A stretch of 64,000 nucleotides of DNA from contig NZ_OY762899.1 in the NCBI RefSeq assembly GCF_963666545.1, forward strand, positions 62,001-126,000, in the 5' to 3' direction. This DNA is from an uncultured Bacteroides sp. Lineage in GTDB: Bacteria > Bacteroidota > Bacteroidia > Bacteroidales > Bacteroidaceae. Every line of letters starts with the position of its first letter. The first letter of the stretch is position 1. Both the position numbers and the translations under genes were made by a program. The notes under the pieces are model-generated. The model saw only the letters and a list, made by a program, of their open reading frames with translations. It searched no databases and was not told where the DNA came from. Of the stretch, positions 1-9,260 are shown in pieces.

Positions 1-1
1 T

Positions 2-67
2 GAGAATGCCAATGTTACGGGTGCCATGGCAAAAACCATATTGAATAGTTGTTTAAAGGAATTTTAA
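2..67 (+). CDS. 3' end of an upstream gene, product unknown
   Basis: An open frame enters from the left edge and ends at TAA (65-67). The other two plus-strand frames are closed, so this is the only plausible reading. The 21 visible residues end in ILNSCLKEF and are too few to name a family. The next gene starts 15 nt later on the same strand, so the two are probably co-transcribed. Confidence 0.5.
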   Translation, partial: ENANVTGAMAKTILNSCLKEF

Positions 68-82
68 TCAAATAATAAATGT

Positions 83-664
83 ATGAAAGCGATTAATAAC
101 TTTCTGATGCGTAGCGTTTGTGCTCTCATAGTGGGACTTGTGGTGGTGATCTGGCCTGATGTTGCCGCAGTCTATATTGTGATAACCATTGGTATCTTGT
201 TCATGATTCCCGGATTGGTAGTTACCATTGGCTATTTTACTAAGAAGGCGAGTCAGGAAGTTTCAAATCGCTTTCCTATAGAAGGAGTGGGGAGTTTTCT
301 TTTCGGTCTTTGGTTGGTTGTTATGCCTGCCTTTTTTGCCGATGTACTGATGTTGCTGCTCGGTTTCATGTTGATGATGGGGGGTGTTCAACAAATCGGT
401 TTGCTTATTATGGCCCGGAAGTGGATCCAAGTACCCGGAGCTTATTATATCATTCCTTTACTTATTCTGTTTGCCGGATTATTTGTGATTCTTAATCCTA
501 CAGGCGTGAGAAACACAGCATTTATAATTATTGGAATAACCAGTTTGATTTATGCTCTTTCAGAATTGATTGGCTGGTTGAAGTTTATGCGGCGTAAACC
601 CAAACCTCCTGTTGCGGCCAGTTTGCTAGAAATAGAAGATGCTGAGGTTATTGAAGGAGAATAA
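83..664 (+). CDS. DUF308 / HdeD-like membrane protein
   Basis: This is a 193-residue integral membrane protein with about six hydrophobic segments and a short charged C-terminal tail rich in Glu (residues ~170-193). Alternating hydrophobic helices with Gly/Pro turns and a helical pair around residues 70-110 resemble the DUF308 (HdeD) family, whose E. coli founder is linked to acid resistance; the function in Bacteroidetes is not established. The ATG at 83 lies 15 nt after the preceding stop, suggesting an operon with the gene off the left edge. Downstream is a convergent boundary with glnN that carries a short-period repeat array. Confidence 0.7.
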   Translation: MKAINNFLMRSVCALIVGLVVVIWPDVAAVYIVITIGILFMIPGLVVTIGYFTKKASQEVSNRFPIEGVGSFLFGLWLVVMPAFFADVLMLLLGFMLMMGGVQQIGLLIMARKWIQVPGAYYIIPLLILFAGLFVILNPTGVRNTAFIIIGITSLIYALSELIGWLKFMRRKPKPPVAASLLEIEDAEVIEGE

Positions 665-696
665 AATTCACTTTCTTGCTATTTGTTTCTAGTGAT

Positions 697-801
697 GAAA
701 CTAAATGTTTCGTACGTTGAAACAAAAGGTTTCTTACCTTGAAACTATTAGTTTATACCTATTGAAACCATTAGTTTTTACATATTAAAACTAATGGTTT
801 T
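697..801. repeat. Five-unit tandem array, 22-23 nt period, GAAAC...GTTTC words
   Basis: Units begin at 697, 719, 741, 764 and 787. Each is GAAAC, five variable bases, then GTTTC or a one-base variant, followed by a TAC-containing spacer. Each unit is a small inverted repeat. Units 4 and 5 are also perfect 14-nt reverse complements of one another (765-778 against 787-800). The array lies between convergent genes. Confidence 0.8.
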
Positions 802-826
802 ATAGTACAGAATCTTATATAAAACG

Positions 827-858
827 AGAAGAGGACTATCTCACGATACCCCTCTTCT
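827..858 (-). terminator. Likely rho-independent terminator of glnN
   Basis: An 8-bp perfect stem (827-834 paired with 851-858) encloses a 16-nt loop. On the minus strand it is followed by CGTTTTAT. It lies about 60 nt past the glnN stop codon. The long loop and short T-run make it a moderate rather than strong call. Confidence 0.55.
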
Positions 859-916
859 ACAAACTTAAAACAACCAACAAAAGAAATAGATAATCGAAAC
901 TACCTATTTTTTATCT

Positions 917-3106
917 TTATCTTATAAATAAGAGTTCTCTGTATTTAGGAAGCGTCCACATTTGATCGTCAACGATAAGTTCCAATTTGTCGATATGGTA
1001 ACGAATTGCTTCTAACATCGGAACAATCTGATCATGGTATGCGATTGCCTTTTCGCGTTCGCTTTCAATCTTATTAGCTACTTTACGAGCTTCAACCATT
1101 GCGTCTACATGTTCCTTAATATAAGCGGTGCGATCCGATATTTCTTCGATAAGTTCCAAATTCTTTTTCGATAATCTGGTTGACTTTTCATCAGAGAACA
1201 AACCTTTCATCTTATATACGTTATCGATCAAATTAGTCTGGTATTGTGTGGCAACCGGAGTGATATGGTTCATAGCCAAATCTCCTAGTACACGCGCTTC
1301 AATTTGAATCTTCTTTGTATAAGTTTCCCATTTAACTTCGTTACGAGCTTCTAGCTCTACTTTAGTCAATACACCGGTACCTTCAAACATAGCGATTGAT
1401 TCAGGTTTCAGGTAGTTGTCAAAGATTACAGGTACACTTGTTTCGCAATCCAAACCACGTTTGGCTGCTTCCACTTTCCATTCTTCGCTGTAGCCGTTGC
1501 CATCAAAATGAATCGCTTTGCACTCTTTCACATAGCTACGGATGATCTCCAAAATAGCAGAAATCTTAGGCTCGCCTTTTTCAACAAGAGTATCAACGTC
1601 TTTTTTGAATTTAATCAATTGCTCTGCAAGGGCAGCATTCAATGCAATCATTGCTGATGAACAGTTTGCTTCCGAACCTACTGCACGAAACTCGAAACGA
1701 TTTCCTGTGAAAGCGAAAGGAGAAGTACGGTTACGGTCTGTGTTGTCTATCAACAATTCAGGAATTTGAGGAATATCAAGTTTTAAACCTTGTTTTCCGC
1801 TTAAGCTGATAAGATCGTCTTTAGTGCTTTCTTCAATGTGCTTCAATACTTGTGACAATTGTTTGCCTAAGAAAGAAGAGATGATTGCGGGAGGTGCTTC
1901 ATTAGCACCCAAACGGTGAGCATTGGTAGCGCTAGAAATACTTGCTTTCAACACACCGTTGTGGCGATAAACAGCCATAAGAGTATTGACTACGAAAGTG
2001 ATGAAGCGTAAGTTATCTTCAGGTGTTTTACCCGGAGCCATCAATAAAATACCGGTATCGGTTCCGAGTGACCAGTTATTATGTTTACCCGATCCATTCA
2101 CACCTTTGAATGGTTTCTCATGCAATAATACGCGGAATCCATGACGACGAGATACTTTACGCATCACAGCCATGATGAGCATATTGTGATCTACTGCTAA
2201 GTTACACTCTTCATAGATCGGCGCAAGTTCAAATTGGTTTGGAGCAACCTCGTTATGACGAGTTTTTACAGGAATACCAAGTTTCAATGATTCGATTTCC
2301 AACTCTTTCATGAATGCTGCCACGCGAGTAGGAATAGCACCAAAGTAATGATCTTCCAACTGCTGATTTTTAGCACTATCGTGGCCCATCAGTGTGCGAC
2401 CGGTAAGAAGTAAATCTGGACGAGCGGCATACAAGCCTTCGTCAATAAGGAAATATTCTTGTTCCCATCCCAAGTAAGCAACTACCTTCTTTACGTCTGG
2501 GTTGAAATAGCGACATACATCAACAGCAGCTTTGTCAACAGCTCTCAATGCTTTCAAAAGAGGAGCTTTGTAATCTAAAGACTCTCCGGTGTAAGCGATG
2601 AAAATTGTCGGAATGCAAAGTGTGTCGTCGATAATAAAAGCTGGAGAAGATGGATCCCAAGCCGAATAACCTCTAGCTTCAAATGTATTACGAATACCAC
2701 CATTGGGGAAGCTCGATGCATCTGGTTCTTGTTGAACAAGAAGCTTTCCTGAGAATTCTTCCATCATACCGCCTTTGCCATCATGCTCTACAAAAGCATC
2801 GTGTTTCTCGGCTGTTCCTTCTGTTAATGGGTGGAACCAGTGTGTGTAGTGTGTAACACCCATTTCGATTGCCCATTTTTTCATACCCGCTGCGATGTCA
2901 TCAGCTATTGAACGATCCAATGGAGAACCGTTATCAATAGCATCGACTAATTTTTCATATACCTTGCTTGGAAGGTACTTGAACATCTTAGCGCGATTGA
3001 ATACATACTTTGCGAAGTATTCCGCCGGGCGTTCTGCCGGGACGGGGACTTCCACTGCTTTCTTTTTGAAAGCTGTCTCTACTACTCTGAATCTTAGTTT
3101 TGACAT
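917..3106 (-). CDS. glnN: Glutamine synthetase type III
   Basis: This enzyme makes glutamine from glutamate, ammonium and ATP in the cytoplasm. At 729 residues it has the length typical of GSIII and far exceeds GSI or GSII (about 350-470). Visible GSIII features are the TRHNEVAPNQFE block (residues ~280-292), GSGKHNNWSLG (~337-347) and a long helical C-terminal region (~580-729). It is the last gene of a minus-strand series glnK-amtB-glnN, 108 nt after amtB, so PII, the transporter and the assimilating enzyme are linked. A hairpin follows at 827-858. No adenylylation enzyme gene is nearby; regulation through PII is inferred from linkage only. Confidence 0.95.
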   Translation of the reverse strand: MSKLRFRVVETAFKKKAVEVPVPAERPAEYFAKYVFNRAKMFKYLPSKVYEKLVDAIDNGSPLDRSIADDIAAGMKKWAIEMGVTHYTHWFHPLTEGTAEKHDAFVEHDGKGGMMEEFSGKLLVQQEPDASSFPNGGIRNTFEARGYSAWDPSSPAFIIDDTLCIPTIFIAYTGESLDYKAPLLKALRAVDKAAVDVCRYFNPDVKKVVAYLGWEQEYFLIDEGLYAARPDLLLTGRTLMGHDSAKNQQLEDHYFGAIPTRVAAFMKELEIESLKLGIPVKTRHNEVAPNQFELAPIYEECNLAVDHNMLIMAVMRKVSRRHGFRVLLHEKPFKGVNGSGKHNNWSLGTDTGILLMAPGKTPEDNLRFITFVVNTLMAVYRHNGVLKASISSATNAHRLGANEAPPAIISSFLGKQLSQVLKHIEESTKDDLISLSGKQGLKLDIPQIPELLIDNTDRNRTSPFAFTGNRFEFRAVGSEANCSSAMIALNAALAEQLIKFKKDVDTLVEKGEPKISAILEIIRSYVKECKAIHFDGNGYSEEWKVEAAKRGLDCETSVPVIFDNYLKPESIAMFEGTGVLTKVELEARNEVKWETYTKKIQIEARVLGDLAMNHITPVATQYQTNLIDNVYKMKGLFSDEKSTRLSKKNLELIEEISDRTAYIKEHVDAMVEARKVANKIESEREKAIAYHDQIVPMLEAIRYHIDKLELIVDDQMWTLPKYRELLFIR

Positions 3107-3214
3107 AATAATACCTAATTTTGATTTGTTGTTAAATATGTTAGAGTAAAAATTGCTCTTGGTTTATTTTGTTCCCGGACAGGTGATCAAGCCCATCCGG
3201 GATATATTTAGTAA

Positions 3215-4642
3215 TTAGTTATAAGCAGATTCGCCATGTTCATAGACATCGAGTCCTTCTTCTTCGATGCGAGCAGGAACGCGAAGCCCGTGAACGACAT
3301 CAAGAATTTTAAATAGAATAAAGCCCATTCCGGCAGCCCAAGCACCGACAACGAGTGCGCCAAAAACTTGTGCGCCTAGCAGTGCGGCACCACCACCAAA
3401 AAACAAACCTCCGTTAGTGGCAAAAAGACCGGTCATTATAGTTCCTAAGCAGCCACAAACACCATGTACGGAAGAAGCCCCAACAGGATCATCAATTTTA
3501 AGGACTTTCTCGATAAATTCAACAGAATAAATCATCACTACTCCACAAATAGCACCAATGATAACTGAGCTTAGTGCAGATACGGCATCGCACCCGGCAG
3601 TGATTCCTACCAAGCCGGCTAAAATACCATTTAGGGTTAGAGAAAGTGATGGTTTTCCAAATTTCATCCAACTGACAGCTAATGCTAATACGCCACCAGC
3701 GCATGCTGCTAAGTTTGTTGTTAGGAATACGTGTGAGATAGCAAAACGGTCAGCTTCACCTGCAGCAGCTAGTTGTGATCCAGGGTTGAATCCGAACCAT
3801 CCAAACCATAAAATAAATACTCCTAAAGCTGCCATGGTTAAACTATGTCCCGGTATTGCTCTTGATTTTCCTTCTTTACTATATTTTCCAATGCGTGGAC
3901 CTAACATTGCTGCGCCAACTAAGGCTATCCATCCACCAACAGAGTGAACAACGGTTGATCCGGCAAAATCATGGAAAGTTGTTCCGAAAAGATTCATCAT
4001 GAAACTCCCTTCAGAAGCATCCATCAACCAGCCTCCGCCCCATGTCCAGTGACCTGAAACGGGATAGATTACCGCACTAATAAAGATTGTGTATACAATG
4101 TACATAGAAAATTTTGTACGTTCAGCCATTGCTCCTGATACGATTGTTGCAGCTGTTGCGCAGAATACAGTTTGGAAAATAAGGAATCCTTCCGCAGGCA
4201 GACTACCTTTATAAAAAGATAGATCAAAGAAATGGGGCATTCCAACAAAGCTTCCTACACCAAACATTAGGCCGAATCCGATGGCCCAATAAAGAAGTGA
4301 GCCAATTAGAAAGTCAACGAAATTCTTCATTAAAATATTCGCTGTATTTTTAGAACGGGTAAAACCTGCTTCCACTAAAGCAAATCCCGGTTGCATAAAG
4401 AATACAAGTGCAGCAGCCACTAACATCCAAACGGTGTTTAATCCTAAAACAAGATCTCCGACAGTATCAGGAGCTTTTTCGGCAGGAGCAGCTACAGCTG
4501 CTTCGGTTACGGTTGATGCTACAGCTGCACTGTCTACGGCTGCAGAATCTTGTGCCAATGCACTGGTTGCGAAAAAGAATGCCATCATCAAGGCACCTGC
4601 TATCCACAGTTTCGCAATGCTATGTTTCTTATATCTATCCAT
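3215..4642 (-). CDS. amtB: Ammonium transporter
   Basis: This inner-membrane ammonium channel of the Amt/MEP/Rh family is 475 residues long. It starts with a signal-like hydrophobic stretch ending near SALAQ (residues ~14-30), then an Ala-rich acidic linker (~31-60), then eleven predicted membrane helices. Both pore histidines are visible, in DFAGSTVVHSVGG (~225-237) and in ASSVHGVCGCLG (~388-399). The cytoplasmic tail ends in a charged stretch. The gene lies 48 nt downstream of the PII gene, the usual pairing in which uridylylation-state or nucleotide-sensing PII blocks the channel. The cleavable N-terminus is common in Amt proteins. Confidence 0.95.
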   Translation of the reverse strand: MDRYKKHSIAKLWIAGALMMAFFFATSALAQDSAAVDSAAVASTVTEAAVAAPAEKAPDTVGDLVLGLNTVWMLVAAALVFFMQPGFALVEAGFTRSKNTANILMKNFVDFLIGSLLYWAIGFGLMFGVGSFVGMPHFFDLSFYKGSLPAEGFLIFQTVFCATAATIVSGAMAERTKFSMYIVYTIFISAVIYPVSGHWTWGGGWLMDASEGSFMMNLFGTTFHDFAGSTVVHSVGGWIALVGAAMLGPRIGKYSKEGKSRAIPGHSLTMAALGVFILWFGWFGFNPGSQLAAAGEADRFAISHVFLTTNLAACAGGVLALAVSWMKFGKPSLSLTLNGILAGLVGITAGCDAVSALSSVIIGAICGVVMIYSVEFIEKVLKIDDPVGASSVHGVCGCLGTIMTGLFATNGGLFFGGGAALLGAQVFGALVVGAWAAGMGFILFKILDVVHGLRVPARIEEEGLDVYEHGESAYN

Positions 4643-4690
4643 GTTTATATTATCTTATTTTATTGATACCTATTATTGTTCTATTGAAAA

Positions 4691-5047
4691 TTATTTTTCT
4701 TGTTCAGCATTATAGAGGGCAATGTCACCTCGTTCTCCTGTACGGATACGAATAGAATCTTCAATTGGTATAACGAAGATTCGTCCATCACCTATCTCGC
4801 CAGTCTGAGCTGATTGAAGAATAGCCTGCACAGTTTTTTCAGTATTCTTGTCGCGAACAACAATAGAAATAAGAGTTCTTTCAATGTAGCTAGTGTCATA
4901 TACTACACCACGGTAGATACGGCCTTGTCTTGCTTTTCCCACGCCTCTTACATCATAGTAAGAGAACCATTCAATGTCCGCCTCGAGGAGTGCGTCTTTC
5001 ACCTCTTCGAACTTAGTTTTACGGATAATCGCTTCAATTTTTTTCAT
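4691..5047 (-). CDS. glnK: Nitrogen regulatory protein PII
   Basis: This 118-residue trimeric signal protein senses 2-oxoglutarate, ATP and ADP and docks on AmtB. The start is placed at MKKIEAIIRKTKF. The open frame extends 20 residues further (to 5107), but that part is hydrophobic, unlike any PII N-terminus, and crosses a hairpin. The T-loop (residues ~37-55) reads VRGVGKARQGRIYRG, with the conserved Tyr before RG; by eye it is one residue shorter and more basic than the E. coli GlnB loop. The C-terminal signature TGEIGDGRIFV is intact. It is the first gene before amtB and glnN and is preceded by a terminator-like hairpin. Confidence 0.92.
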   Translation of the reverse strand: MKKIEAIIRKTKFEEVKDALLEADIEWFSYYDVRGVGKARQGRIYRGVVYDTSYIERTLISIVVRDKNTEKTVQAILQSAQTGEIGDGRIFVIPIEDSIRIRTGERGDIALYNAEQEK

Positions 5048-5066
5048 ATACTTTAAAATTAGTGTG

Positions 5067-5120
5067 TCACAAACTTGAAAAAAGAGGTATAAAGTGATGA
5101 CAGCCATAGCAGGTTACCAT
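5067..5120 (-). other. Possible 17-codon leader ORF over a hairpin
   Basis: ATG at 5120 opens a 17-codon frame that ends in TGA at 5067. It starts inside the loop of the hairpin upstream of glnK and runs through the 3' arm and T-run. The peptide contains two Cys and two adjacent His. No ribosome-binding site is obvious and chance is a real possibility. Confidence 0.2.
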
Positions 5121-5167
5121 ACAACAAACCGATAAAATCAATAAACTCTAACTACCTCACTTTATAC
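5084..5167 (-). terminator. Terminator or attenuator between the porin gene and glnK
   Basis: Perfect 11-nt inverted arms (5087-5097 and 5157-5167) enclose a 59-nt loop. On the minus strand they are followed by CTC and six Ts. The structure sits 37 nt before the glnK start. It could stop read-through from the upstream porin-like gene or attenuate glnK-amtB-glnN. Confidence 0.45.
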
Positions 5168-5215
5168 ACTCTTTGTCTCTTTTTCTTTTTACTAATACTT
5201 TGTATTTTTGTTCAC

Positions 5216-5935
5216 TTAAAAGCTTACGCCAAAGACTAAGTATGTTTTATCATATGCCGGAGCTACAATGGCTTGAACAAATACCGGCAGAGAAAAACTA
5301 TCAGTCACTTTTAATTCTTTAGATGCTTTTATTGATATGTCTGTAATCGCAGCATCTTTGCCATTGCTATATAAACTTTCGTGAGGTGTGAAGCCTATAG
5401 AAGGGGTCACTGTAACATCTCCAACGCTAAATTCGTATGCAGCATTGATATAAGTTGAGTAGTTCTGTTTGTCCTCATCACTTGCTTTCTTGTCTGCTCC
5501 GGCAAACATAGTTGCCACAGATAAAGTCAGAGGACATTTTTCTCCAAAGCTATAGCTCAATGCTCCTTCAAAGTAATGTGAATCACTATAATATCCGTAA
5601 TGTTTGCTTTCTCCCGCCCACCAATAATCGGTGATGGCTATACCAAAGCCTCCAATGCTGTAGCCTAATGTAAGATCAAATTCTTTCGGATCTAATTCTG
5701 ATAGGCTGCTGCTTCCCCAAGCCGTAAGTGATAATCCTTTATAAGCAAATCCTAGAGAGGGCTGGATTGAAGCTCCTGATAGCTGATCCTGCCCTCTCCA
5801 TACATACTTATTTACCACGTCGGCCCCTAAAGATACCTCTACCTTGTCTTGTGCCTTCATTGTTGATGGTGCAAGAACCGTTAGTAATGCTGCTGCTATT
5901 ACCCCCCATTTTTTGTAAATCGTCGTTTTTTTCAT
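5216..5935 (-). CDS. Outer-membrane porin-like protein
   Basis: This 239-residue exported protein has a signal peptide ending near STMKAQ (residues ~1-29). The mature part is made of alternating amphipathic strands with a C-terminal aromatic residue (ends FGVSF), typical of a small outer-membrane beta-barrel. The opening VNKYVWRGQ resembles the TorF/Gcw_chp group of putative porins. It lies just upstream of glnK-amtB-glnN on the same strand, separated by a 168-nt gap with a hairpin. A role in letting small nitrogen compounds cross the outer membrane is a reasonable inference from position, not shown by the sequence. No clear TAnnTTTG box was found in the 111-nt upstream gap. Confidence 0.65.
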   Translation of the reverse strand: MKKTTIYKKWGVIAAALLTVLAPSTMKAQDKVEVSLGADVVNKYVWRGQDQLSGASIQPSLGFAYKGLSLTAWGSSSLSELDPKEFDLTLGYSIGGFGIAITDYWWAGESKHYGYYSDSHYFEGALSYSFGEKCPLTLSVATMFAGADKKASDEDKQNYSTYINAAYEFSVGDVTVTPSIGFTPHESLYSNGKDAAITDISIKASKELKVTDSFSLPVFVQAIVAPAYDKTYLVFGVSF

Positions 5936-6046
5936 CGTTTTTTTCTTTTAAGTTAGAAATATTGTGGATTTATAGTCCATAATTATATAGTAGCGCGCAA
6001 ATACTATCGTTTTTTTAGAGGTCTGGAGGCAATTATGATACCCTCA

Positions 6047-7279
6047 TTATTTTATCCAATTTCGCAATCGTCGCATGGCTTCAATACAATTTTCGCGTTC
6101 TCCAAATGCTGTAAGGCGGATATACCCTTCGCCACTAGGTCCAAACCCTACACCAGGTGTTCCCACTACGTTGGCTTCGTAAAGCATTTGGTCAAAGAAT
6201 CGCCATGAACTTGCATCATTGGGTGTTTTTATCCAAAGATAAGGAGCATCAACCCCTCCATAAACTTTCAATCCTGTGGCCTCAAGTCCCTCTCTCATTA
6301 TTTTGGCATTCGCCATATAGTAGTCTATGGTCTCCTTTGCTTGTGCTTTCCCCTCCGGGCTGTAAATTGCTTCGGCACCACGCTGTGTAATGTAAGATGT
6401 TCCATTAAACTTAGTACATTGACGTCTGTTCCATAAGCGATTCAGTGGAATTCGATCTCCTGCAAGAGTAGCTGCTGTTAGTTCTTTCGGCACAACCGTA
6501 TATCCACAACGAACTCCTGTGAACCCTGCTGTTTTAGAAAAACTACGAAACTCAATAGCGCATTTTTTAGCTCCTTTTATCTCGTATATAGAATGTGGAA
6601 TATCCGGATTTTGAATATATGCCTCGTATGCTGCATCAAACAAAATAAGTGTGTCGTTAGCCAATGCGTAATTCACCCATTTTTTTAATTCCTCTTTAGA
6701 CAATGTCGTTCCTGTAGGATTGTTTGGATAACAAAGATAAAGAACGTCAATTCTCTTATCGGGGATTTGAGGTATAAAATCATTTTCGCTAGTGCAAGGT
6801 ATATATACCACATTACTCCATTTCCCATTTTCTTCTAATGTTCCGGCACGCCCGCTCATCACATTGCTGTCAATATAGACAGGATATATTGGATCGGTTA
6901 CTCCAACACTGTTATCATGGCGAAGGATATCGCCAATGTTGCCTGTATCGCTTTTTGCGCCATCACTAACGAATACCTCTGTTGGGCTAAGGTGAATGCC
7001 ACGAGATGCATAATCGTTCTTTATAATAGCTTCTATTAGAAAATCATATCCTTGTTCTGGTCCGTATCCACGGAATGTATTTTTGCTGGCCAACTCCTCA
7101 ACAGCTTTATGCATGGCCTCTATACAAGCTTTTGGTAATGGACGCGTTACGTCCCCAATTCCCATGCGTATGATATCTTGTTTCGGATGTGTGATTTTAA
7201 ATGTGTTGACCTTTTTTGCAATGTCCGAGAATAAATAGCTTCCCGGAAGTTTTAAATAATGCTCATTAACTAATGCCAT
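6047..7279 (-). CDS. dapL: LL-diaminopimelate aminotransferase
   Basis: This PLP enzyme converts tetrahydrodipicolinate directly to LL-diaminopimelate with glutamate as amino donor, bypassing the succinylase and acetylase routes. At 410 residues it matches the family. Visible features are PNNPTG (residues ~186-191), the Schiff-base lysine in [14 protein letters not shown] (~246-259) and a C-terminal RLTAFG. It lies 66 nt after dapF on the same strand, so two consecutive steps to meso-diaminopimelate are co-transcribed. Its glutamate dependence fits the surrounding nitrogen cluster. Confidence 0.95.
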   Translation of the reverse strand: MALVNEHYLKLPGSYLFSDIAKKVNTFKITHPKQDIIRMGIGDVTRPLPKACIEAMHKAVEELASKNTFRGYGPEQGYDFLIEAIIKNDYASRGIHLSPTEVFVSDGAKSDTGNIGDILRHDNSVGVTDPIYPVYIDSNVMSGRAGTLEENGKWSNVVYIPCTSENDFIPQIPDKRIDVLYLCYPNNPTGTTLSKEELKKWVNYALANDTLILFDAAYEAYIQNPDIPHSIYEIKGAKKCAIEFRSFSKTAGFTGVRCGYTVVPKELTAATLAGDRIPLNRLWNRRQCTKFNGTSYITQRGAEAIYSPEGKAQAKETIDYYMANAKIMREGLEATGLKVYGGVDAPYLWIKTPNDASSWRFFDQMLYEANVVGTPGVGFGPSGEGYIRLTAFGERENCIEAMRRLRNWIK

Positions 7280-7345
7280 AATTGTTTTTGTTTTAAGTTT
7301 GTCCTATCTTGTAGGAATTGTTTTTGTTGGTTAAACTATTACTTG

Positions 7346-8194
7346 TCAGTCGTCTATTTCTATTTCTCCATCGAATACTTTGGTGGCTGGTCCTGTCATT
7401 AATACATGTCCGGATTGCTCTTCCCACTCAATTGTTAGTGCCCCACCATCCATGATTATATCCGTCTTTCGCCCAGCTTTATTATTGATGATTGCAGCTA
7501 CAGCTGTAGCACAAGCACCGGTTCCACAGGCTTGAGTAATGCCCGATCCACGTTCCCAAACTCGCATTCGTATCTCTTTATCGTTTAAGATTTGAGCAAA
7601 TTCTACATTGATGCGATCGGGAAAGATTGGAAGATTTTCTAATTTTGGCCCTATTTCAGATAGGTTAATACTATTAATATCTTCAACGAAGATTACCAGA
7701 TGAGGATTCCCCATTGATATGGCTGTGGCAATAATCGTTTTTTGATCAACGTTGATAGGTTGAGATATCATTTCTTTTTTTCCTTCTCCTTCAAAGTCTA
7801 CAAGTTCCAGAGCAGGTGTACCCATATCTACAGTAACAGCAGTTACCGTTTCATCCTTGATCTTAAGTTTTAATATTTTAATACCAGAAAGAGTTTCTAA
7901 AGATATTTCAGACTTTTCAGATAGGTCTGATTCATATATGTATTTTCCAATGCAACGGCTTGCATTGCCACACATCATCGCTTCCGAGCCATCAGCGTTA
8001 AAAATACGCATGCTGAAATCTGCTATATTTGATTTGCCTATTAAAACGAGCCCATCGCTACCGATTCCTATATGTGGTTTACTCCATTTTATTGATACTT
8101 GTTCAGGATTTAGGATGGGATATTTAGTCGTATCTACATATATGTAGTCATTGCCCGCTCCATGCATCTTAGTGAACTTTATCTTTCTTGTCAT
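7346..8194 (-). CDS. dapF: Diaminopimelate epimerase
   Basis: This cofactor-independent epimerase makes meso-diaminopimelate from the LL form for lysine and peptidoglycan. The two catalytic cysteines are visible in CGNASRC (residue ~75) and ACGTGAC (~224), and the family opening [13 protein letters not shown] is present. The start [12 protein letters not shown] gives 282 residues. The frame stays open to an ATG at 8245, but a TATATTTG promoter box sits at 8243-8250, so that longer start would lie in or upstream of the promoter. It is first in an operon with dapL. Confidence 0.93.
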   Translation of the reverse strand: MTRKIKFTKMHGAGNDYIYVDTTKYPILNPEQVSIKWSKPHIGIGSDGLVLIGKSNIADFSMRIFNADGSEAMMCGNASRCIGKYIYESDLSEKSEISLETLSGIKILKLKIKDETVTAVTVDMGTPALELVDFEGEGKKEMISQPINVDQKTIIATAISMGNPHLVIFVEDINSINLSEIGPKLENLPIFPDRINVEFAQILNDKEIRMRVWERGSGITQACGTGACATAVAAIINNKAGRKTDIIMDGGALTIEWEEQSGHVLMTGPATKVFDGEIEIDD

Positions 8195-8242
8195 TTTGAA
8201 CTTTATTGGTTGGTTGTTGTATCCTTTTGTTTTACTGTATTG

Positions 8243-8250
8243 CAAATATA
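8243..8250 (-). promoter_or_regulatory. -7 promoter box of dapF-dapL
   Basis: TATATTTG on the minus strand matches the Bacteroides -7 consensus TAnnTTTG exactly. It lies 49 nt before the chosen dapF start and overlaps the longer alternative start, ruling that one out. No clear -33 TTTG box was found. Confidence 0.65.
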
Positions 8251-8466
8251 CGACGTTTTGATCGTATTTACTATAAGAAAGCTTTCTTATATCTATTTAT
8301 TTTATATAATATTTCATTTTTTAAAAATATAGGCTATTAAAATATCATATTATTGATAATTATAGGCTATATTTTTAATATTGTTATTTTTATAGATGTT
8401 TTTGTATATTATTTCTTTAAATATAAATAAAAAAACAGTTTTTTGAGTAGATATAAGGAAGCTTAG

Positions 8467-9231
8467 TTATTTGCTTTTCAACGTTTTTTGCAATAATACA
8501 GGCTCATTTGTTGTGATGTAATCCACCTTATTGCTTATAAGCCACTCAAAGTCTTCGCTCTTGTTTACTGTCCAAACGTTTGTTTTTAGACCTAATTTGT
8601 GGCATTCTGCTATCCAATCCGGATTTTTTCTAAAAATGCTTAAATGATAATCTGCACCGGTAGCTCCAATTTCTTTTAGTTGTTGAGGAGAGAGATTTCC
8701 TTCCAGATAAAAAATAGGAGTGCCTGCCGGAGCTAGACGAATAAATTCTTTAATCGCATGTAGGGAAAAGCTGATATATTCTATTCTATTAGCGAGTCCC
8801 ATACTTTTTACCATTTTGATGATTCTTTTCACGGCTTCGGTTTCGCGTTCTGGAGTGCTATGTGCTTTCAACTCCAAAATAAGGTGAGTCTTGAGTGTTT
8901 TTCCTCTTTTGAGATATTGCTCTAAAGTTGGTAGGTTTTCTCCGTTTTTGAGTTTTAACGTTACAAGTTCTGTAGAAGGAGTTTTTTCCATGCTTTTACC
9001 TTGATAGGAGGAGTCATGATTTACCACTAACTCATTATCTTCTGCAAGCCATACATCAAATTCACTACCATAGCAACCTACTGAGTCGGCCTTGATAAGA
9101 GAAGTAAGGCTGTTCTCTGCAGAACCATCTGTTTTCCAGAATCCACGATGGGCTATTGCTTGAGTCTGCGCCATTGCATTATGAGTTACAATGAATAACG
9201 ATGCAATAAAAATAATTTTTTCAATCTTCAT
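8467..9231 (-). CDS. Secreted glycerophosphodiester phosphodiesterase
   Basis: This protein hydrolyses glycerophosphodiesters to glycerol-3-phosphate and an alcohol, probably in the periplasm. The 254-residue product has a signal peptide (residues 1-21, ending NAMAQ). The GDPD catalytic set is visible: HRG (28-30), Glu39-Asn40, Glu57/Asp59 in EFDVW and His72 in VNHD. The C-terminal motif pattern (NVWTVN, then ITTNEP) is typical of the family. It has its own TATCTTTG box (9261-9268) about 30 nt upstream, so it appears to be a separate unit, although it lies downstream of asnB on the same strand. Phosphate or glycerol salvage is the likely role. Confidence 0.88.
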   Translation of the reverse strand: MKIEKIIFIASLFIVTHNAMAQTQAIAHRGFWKTDGSAENSLTSLIKADSVGCYGSEFDVWLAEDNELVVNHDSSYQGKSMEKTPSTELVTLKLKNGENLPTLEQYLKRGKTLKTHLILELKAHSTPERETEAVKRIIKMVKSMGLANRIEYISFSLHAIKEFIRLAPAGTPIFYLEGNLSPQQLKEIGATGADYHLSIFRKNPDWIAECHKLGLKTNVWTVNKSEDFEWLISNKVDYITTNEPVLLQKTLKSK

Positions 9232-9260
9232 AGCTAATAATTTTATTTATTGTTATTAAG

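Noticed and set aside
697-801. CRISPR array
   Set aside because: Repeats are only 5+5 nt with short constant-length spacers and a 22-23 nt period, there are no cas genes, and repeats diverge along the array.
3558-3947. 129-codon plus-strand frame inside amtB
   Set aside because: It is antisense to well-conserved AmtB codons and its product has no recognisable domain.
8195-8245. Longer N-terminus for diaminopimelate epimerase
   Set aside because: The start at 8245 overlaps a TATATTTG promoter box and the added residues are unlike any DapF; the start at 8194 gives the family opening.
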